The position numbers and the translations under genes are program-made. The notes under the pieces are model-generated. The model saw nothing but the letters and a program-made list of their open reading frames with translations. It was not told where the DNA came from and did not search any database. DNA of 19,893 nucleotides from Candidatus Cloacimonadota bacterium (lineage in GTDB: Bacteria; Cloacimonadota; Cloacimonadia; Cloacimonadales; TCS61): NCBI GenBank assembly GCA_014382915.1, contig JACNIV010000179.1, forward strand, positions 1 to 19,893, written 5' to 3'. Position 1 is the stretch's first letter; each line of letters begins with the position of its first letter. Below are positions 15,982 to 19,893 of this stretch, piece by piece.

Positions 15982-18078
15982 TTACTTAATTGGCAGGTTT
16001 ATTGTGAACTTACTGCCCAGTCCAACTTTAGAGTCGACTGTAATGTAACCGTTATACTTTTCAACCACACTTTTTGTAATTGCCAGCCCCAGTCCGAAAC
16101 CTGTGCCATCTTTACCTGTTTTTGTAGAAAAATACGATTCAAATATCTTGGGAATATCTCTTTCTTTAATGCCTTCACCTGTATCTTCTATCTCTATAGC
16201 GATCATATTGTTATGTGAGTAGGTTCTAACTCGCAGGAATTTATCTTCACTGTTTTTTAATGCCTCGATAGCATTATTGATGATATTGGCAACGCATAAA
16301 CTTATATCACTATAAATAGCATTAAGTTTGGGAAGATCTTCCTGAAATTTCTTTTCCAGGGTTACGTAGTGTTTAAAGAAAAGGTTATGTTCACAGAAAT
16401 CCAACTCCCGATCTATAAGTTCATTGATCTTGATAGGCCGTACACTTGAAATATTGCTTTGTTTTACTTTGGTAAGCAATCCTTTTACATTGTTTGCGAT
16501 CGTTTTCCCGGCATCGATAATTTTAGTTATATCCTCGTTGTCTTTGTATTCTTTTTTGAGTAATTGGGCATATCCCAGAATCGAATTGAGGGGGGAATTG
16601 ATATTATGAACAATACCTTCCACTTTCCTGCCGAGCTCAGCGGCTTTGTTGCTCTTGATAAGCTCCAGTTCCAGTGCTTCTCTGGCTTTTGTCTGCTTCA
16701 TCTCATTAGAAATATCTGTAATACTTCCAAAAAAGCGATAACCCTCGTCATATTTGGTCCGACGAAGATTTAATGTAACATACTTCAATCTATTATTTGG
16801 ATAAATCTCGAGTTGGGGTAGTGTAATACTATAACCTTCCAATATGTTCAGAATGTTTTCTTTGGTTCCCAAAAGCCGCGAAAGATTCTTACCAATAATT
16901 TCCTCTTCCTTTTTCAAGCCGGTGATCTTCATAAAACTGGGATTGAACAGTATAATAGTAAAATCGTTATCAAGCCAGAAAATACCTGAATCGATATTGT
17001 CTGTGATGAGCTTGTATTCCTGCATGTTTTTGCGATGATTGGAAAGAGCAATATTCATCGTGTTGAAAGAAGCTACCATGTCACCCAGAACACCTGTATA
17101 TTTTTGTTCAATTGGTTTAATGGTGGATGGATTAGCCGATATCTCTCGCATTCTTTCACTGATGCTGTTGACAGGTATCAGGATGGTTTTGCTGAACCAG
17201 TTCCCAAGCAGGACGATCATGATAAGTGTGGTAGCCAGTAAAATAAGAACAAAAAGAAGCAGGCTCTGATTAGCAAATCTATTTGTATCTCTGAAATAGG
17301 AAATAAGAAGGATGCCACCTGGCTGGTTATGTAAGTCATACAAAACATGTATTCCAACTGCGTGTTCTACATTTAACCTGTGAATCGATTCAATTTCCTG
17401 GTTTTGAGACATATTTTGAACAATTAAGTTTAGATCAGCTATATGATTTTTTAAGGCAAGTGGTATCTGTACTTCGTTCAATTTACCATCAAAAGGCACA
17501 AGCTTAAGATTATATTCTGAATTAAAATGGAATGTGTTGATCTCGATTTTTTCCACAATGATGAATACTGCCAATAGTTCAATGATCTCTTTGCTGGATA
17601 TGAGGGGATAATAATCAATTTGAAAGAGTTTATTTCCAAAATTCGCTATAAAAGATCCTGATTCTTCTTGAGAGGCATTCTGATAAATCTGAGCAAGATA
17701 TTTGTCTATAAGATCCCATTTTGTTCCAAAAAGAACCATCCTCTCCCTGCTATAAATCGTGAGGTTATTTACATCTGCCTGGTCGTAATGTGAATGTAAG
17801 CGATTTGATATTTGCTTAGTATCCTTAATTATAATAACATCTTCAAGTTTGATGTCGGAAGTAAATTTTATGAGTTTATTTTGTGAAATTGCCTGTTTTT
17901 CATTCTGGACTATTTTGAAATCTGAAAAAGTCAAATTCAGATTTACATCTTCATATTGCGTTATGCCAAATTTCACCAATTGCCATTCGATGAATATAAT
18001 GGTTAATACGAGAAGGAAAGTGATAATGAAAAAGAGGATAAATATCCGCTTCTCAAGTTCAGCTTTACTTTTTTTCAT
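15982..18078 (-). CDS. Membrane sensor histidine kinase (HAMP-PAS-HisKA-HATPase)
   Basis: This 698-residue kinase has TM1 (11-30), a periplasmic sensor region of about 240 residues (31-270), TM2 (272-292), a HAMP linker (about 293-346), a PAS domain (about 353-462) and a transmitter. The transmitter has the H-box VHNINSPLNSILGYA (490-504, His491), N-box NIINNAIEAL (598-607), G1 DTGEGI (632-637) and G2 GTGFGLGLA (658-666). All residues for autophosphorylation are present. The long extracytoplasmic region could be a CHASE- or Cache-like fold, but I see no decisive motif, so the signal is unknown. The start overlaps the hybrid kinase gene by 14 bases, with AAGGAA in front, which suggests coupling. 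It most likely phosphorylates the NtrC-type regulator 12 bases downstream. Confidence 0.93.
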   Translation of the reverse strand: MKKSKAELEKRIFILFFIITFLLVLTIIFIEWQLVKFGITQYEDVNLNLTFSDFKIVQNEKQAISQNKLIKFTSDIKLEDVIIIKDTKQISNRLHSHYDQADVNNLTIYSRERMVLFGTKWDLIDKYLAQIYQNASQEESGSFIANFGNKLFQIDYYPLISSKEIIELLAVFIIVEKIEINTFHFNSEYNLKLVPFDGKLNEVQIPLALKNHIADLNLIVQNMSQNQEIESIHRLNVEHAVGIHVLYDLHNQPGGILLISYFRDTNRFANQSLLLFVLILLATTLIMIVLLGNWFSKTILIPVNSISERMREISANPSTIKPIEQKYTGVLGDMVASFNTMNIALSNHRKNMQEYKLITDNIDSGIFWLDNDFTIILFNPSFMKITGLKKEEEIIGKNLSRLLGTKENILNILEGYSITLPQLEIYPNNRLKYVTLNLRRTKYDEGYRFFGSITDISNEMKQTKAREALELELIKSNKAAELGRKVEGIVHNINSPLNSILGYAQLLKKEYKDNEDITKIIDAGKTIANNVKGLLTKVKQSNISSVRPIKINELIDRELDFCEHNLFFKHYVTLEKKFQEDLPKLNAIYSDISLCVANIINNAIEALKNSEDKFLRVRTYSHNNMIAIEIEDTGEGIKERDIPKIFESYFSTKTGKDGTGFGLGLAITKSVVEKYNGYITVDSKVGLGSKFTINLPIK

Positions 18079-19893
18079 TTAGATTCCTTTTTTTATCGAG
18101 TACCTCACGTACTTTATTTACAAGTGCTGTAAAGGAAAAAGGTTTGTTTAACAAACTTGCGCCTGATTCGGAAATTTTCCGAAGGACATCATCTTCGGTA
18201 TGTCCCGAGATAAAGAGAGCTCTTGTCTCTGGATGATCGTTTTTAAGCAATTCTGAAAGTTCCGTGCCAGTGATTTTTGGCATTCTAATGTCGGAAAGAA
18301 GTAAATCGATCGGTTCTTTATATTCTTTTGCCAGTTGCAATCCTTCTACTCCGTTTATCGCTTCCAGAATATTATAACCATATTCTTCAAGAATTGAAGC
18401 AACAAACTCTCTGATGCTTTCTTCATCTTCAACCAGGAGAATTGTCTCATTTCCTCTGGGAAGTTCCTTTTCCTCGATAACTTTAGTTTCTGATTTGGAA
18501 ATATCTGCTTCTACATAAGGCAGATAGAATTTAACACAGGTGCCTTTACCAACTTCAGATTCTACAATAATGTGCCCATCATTCTGTTTTATTATTCCAT
18601 AAACCGTTGCCAGGCCAAGTCCTGTGCCTTTACCCAGTTCTTTTGTTGTAAAAAAGGGTTCGAATATCTTCTCTTTTATATCTTCCGTGATTCCAGTTCC
18701 TGTATCTTGCACAGAGGTTAAAGTGTATTTACCACTTTGCTCAAAACCAAGTTTCTTTGCTTTCCCTGCAGTGATCGTCTCGTTAATTGTACTTATCGTA
18801 ATTATTCCGTCTTTGGGTATCGCATCCCGGGCATTTACAACCAGGTTTACAAGAACCTGCTCTATTTGCCCTGAATCTGCATTAACGATGCATTGTTCTT
18901 CGGATGTGCAGGTTTTCAATTCTATTTCTCCACCGATAAGGCGGGTAAGCATTTTATTCAGATCGTGTATCACCACATTCAAATCGATTATCTTCTTATC
19001 AGTGATCTGTCTGCGTGAGAAACCAAGAAGCTGTTGAGTCAGTTTTGCTGCTTTCTCTCCACATTCTTTAATAACAGTGATATCATCAGCAGCCGGATCA
19101 TTACTATCTAATTTAGTTTTTGCCAGGTCGGCATAACCGTTGATGGCTGTGAGAAGATTATTGAAATCGTGTGCGATTCCACCGGCTAAACGTCCAACTA
19201 CTTCCATTTTCTGTGACTGGTAAAGCTGGTCTTGGATTTTTTGTTTTTCAACTTCCGCATATTTCCTATCTGTGATATCTTTACCCACAGATTGAAATTC
19301 AATGAAATTTCCATTCTCATCGAACAGGGCACGAAATGTCCACTCCGTCCATATCGCAATTCCATCATCAAGTTCTGTTTGAAATTCTCTTGTGGCAACG
19401 GGATCTTTAATGGTAAGCGAATTAAATATTTTTTGAAACTCCTCTTTCTCTTCGGTAGGAATTTCGTTCAGCCATTTTGTTCCTATCAATTCTTCATTGC
19501 TTTTACCAGCAAAACGACAATATGCATCATTAACAAAAGTAAGGGTTGAATCCTTAAGAAATCGATTGATATACTCTGTTTGATCTTCCACAACTGCTTT
19601 GTATCTTGATTGGCTGATCTTCAGTTCTTCGTCAGCTTTTTTCAGGTCGGAATTGTCTATCAATACTCCCGTAACGTATTTCTTACCACTTGCAGGAGTG
19701 ATGGCAACCATCCGATCTTCGATCCAGATAGTTGTGCCTGAAGTATTTTTTATTCTATACCAGAGAGTAAGCATCTCGGTAGCGCCACTTGCTCTCCAGG
19801 CATGAATTTTCTGTCTTATAATTTCACGATCATCTTTGTGCATCAAGCTTGTTAATTTTTTCTTATCTTTTATAAATTCTTCTGCTGGGTAAC
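18065..19893 (-). CDS. Hybrid histidine kinase PAS-PAS-HisKA-HATPase-REC (partial, N-terminus off window)
   Basis: The frame is open to the right edge; 608 codons are visible and no start can be given. A PAS domain begins off-window (visible end near residue 88). A second PAS follows (about 95-208), then the transmitter with [12 protein letters not shown] (H-box His241), [11 protein letters not shown] (N-box), DTGTGI and [13 protein letters not shown] (G boxes), and then a receiver with Glu-Asp-Glu at its start, phosphoacceptor Asp534 in LLLSDIRMP and Lys583-Pro584. No membrane helix is visible, so this part is cytoplasmic. Numbering counts from the first complete codon at 19891. The C-terminal receiver normally needs an Hpt or second DHp domain to pass phosphate on, and none follows in the gene. 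It overlaps the membrane kinase by 14 bases. Confidence 0.93.
   Translation of the reverse strand, partial: YPAEEFIKDKKKLTSLMHKDDREIIRQKIHAWRASGATEMLTLWYRIKNTSGTTIWIEDRMVAITPASGKKYVTGVLIDNSDLKKADEELKISQSRYKAVVEDQTEYINRFLKDSTLTFVNDAYCRFAGKSNEELIGTKWLNEIPTEEKEEFQKIFNSLTIKDPVATREFQTELDDGIAIWTEWTFRALFDENGNFIEFQSVGKDITDRKYAEVEKQKIQDQLYQSQKMEVVGRLAGGIAHDFNNLLTAINGYADLAKTKLDSNDPAADDITVIKECGEKAAKLTQQLLGFSRRQITDKKIIDLNVVIHDLNKMLTRLIGGEIELKTCTSEEQCIVNADSGQIEQVLVNLVVNARDAIPKDGIITISTINETITAGKAKKLGFEQSGKYTLTSVQDTGTGITEDIKEKIFEPFFTTKELGKGTGLGLATVYGIIKQNDGHIIVESEVGKGTCVKFYLPYVEADISKSETKVIEEKELPRGNETILLVEDEESIREFVASILEEYGYNILEAINGVEGLQLAKEYKEPIDLLLSDIRMPKITGTELSELLKNDHPETRALFISGHTEDDVLRKISESGASLLNKPFSFTALVNKVREVLDKKRNLNEKK

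Noticed and set aside
15796..16218. 140-codon open frame on the plus strand opposite the regulator and sensor kinase
   Set aside because: It is antisense to the receiver domain and to the kinase G2 box, with a low-complexity Phe/Cys/Ile-rich product.
18624..19037. 137-codon open frame on the plus strand opposite the hybrid kinase
   Set aside because: It mirrors the HATPase region codon by codon, has no ribosome site and no domain.
1..19893. Phage, integrative element, defence island or CRISPR
   Set aside because: No integrase, transposase, capsid, nuclease or regular repeat array was seen; all genes are pilus, envelope or signalling genes.

Overview
The window is a moderately AT-rich stretch of bacterial chromosome with tightly packed genes. 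It holds three blocks: a type IV pilus/type II secretion-like operon, an envelope-glycan operon and a two-component signalling operon. The pilin start (Met-Gly-Thr-Gln-Gln, then a hydrophobic helix) and its Tyr-Lys-x-Pro...Gly-Gly-Gly-x-Gly-Ser-Phe segment resemble, from memory, pilin-like proteins of the Fibrobacterota-Chlorobiota-Bacteroidota (FCB) group and neighbouring candidate phyla such as Cloacimonadota, Marinimicrobia and Calditrichota. That placement is an inference. No rRNA, tRNA, CRISPR array, insertion sequence or integrase was seen.

Block 1 (1-7794, minus strand) reads, in transcription order: a small pilin-like protein; the platform protein PilC/GspF; the assembly ATPase PilB/GspE; two minor-pilin-like proteins; two tandem paralogous PilX-like proteins with a beta-rich C-terminal half; a PilS-like six-helix membrane protein that ends after its phosphoacceptor-histidine domain; and a response regulator cut by the window edge. 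A near-consensus sigma-54 promoter (TGGCAC-N5-TTGC) lies about 80 bases upstream of the pilin start. A hairpin separates pilin from pilC. The pilin-like proteins lack the usual prepilin leader with Gly(-1) and Glu(+5).

Block 2 (8128-14543, plus strand) diverges from the pilin across a 333-base intergenic region. It encodes a GtrA-family membrane protein, a membrane-anchored sulfatase-fold (LtaS-like) enzyme, a UDP-galactopyranose-mutase-like FAD oxidoreductase and two tandem GT87/DUF2029-type membrane glycosyltransferases. The last genes overlap. The set fits assembly or decoration of a lipid-linked or surface glycan; the product cannot be told from sequence.

Block 3 (14545-19893, minus strand) converges on block 2 with one base between stop codons. 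It encodes a hybrid histidine kinase with a C-terminal receiver (5' end off-window), a membrane sensor kinase with HAMP and PAS domains, and an NtrC-type sigma-54 activator.

Working model (inference): the pilus operon is sigma-54 dependent and needs an NtrC-family activator. Either the activator in block 3 or the regulator cut at the left edge could serve. The kinase without an ATPase domain may pass phosphate between proteins, as Spo0B does, rather than autophosphorylate.
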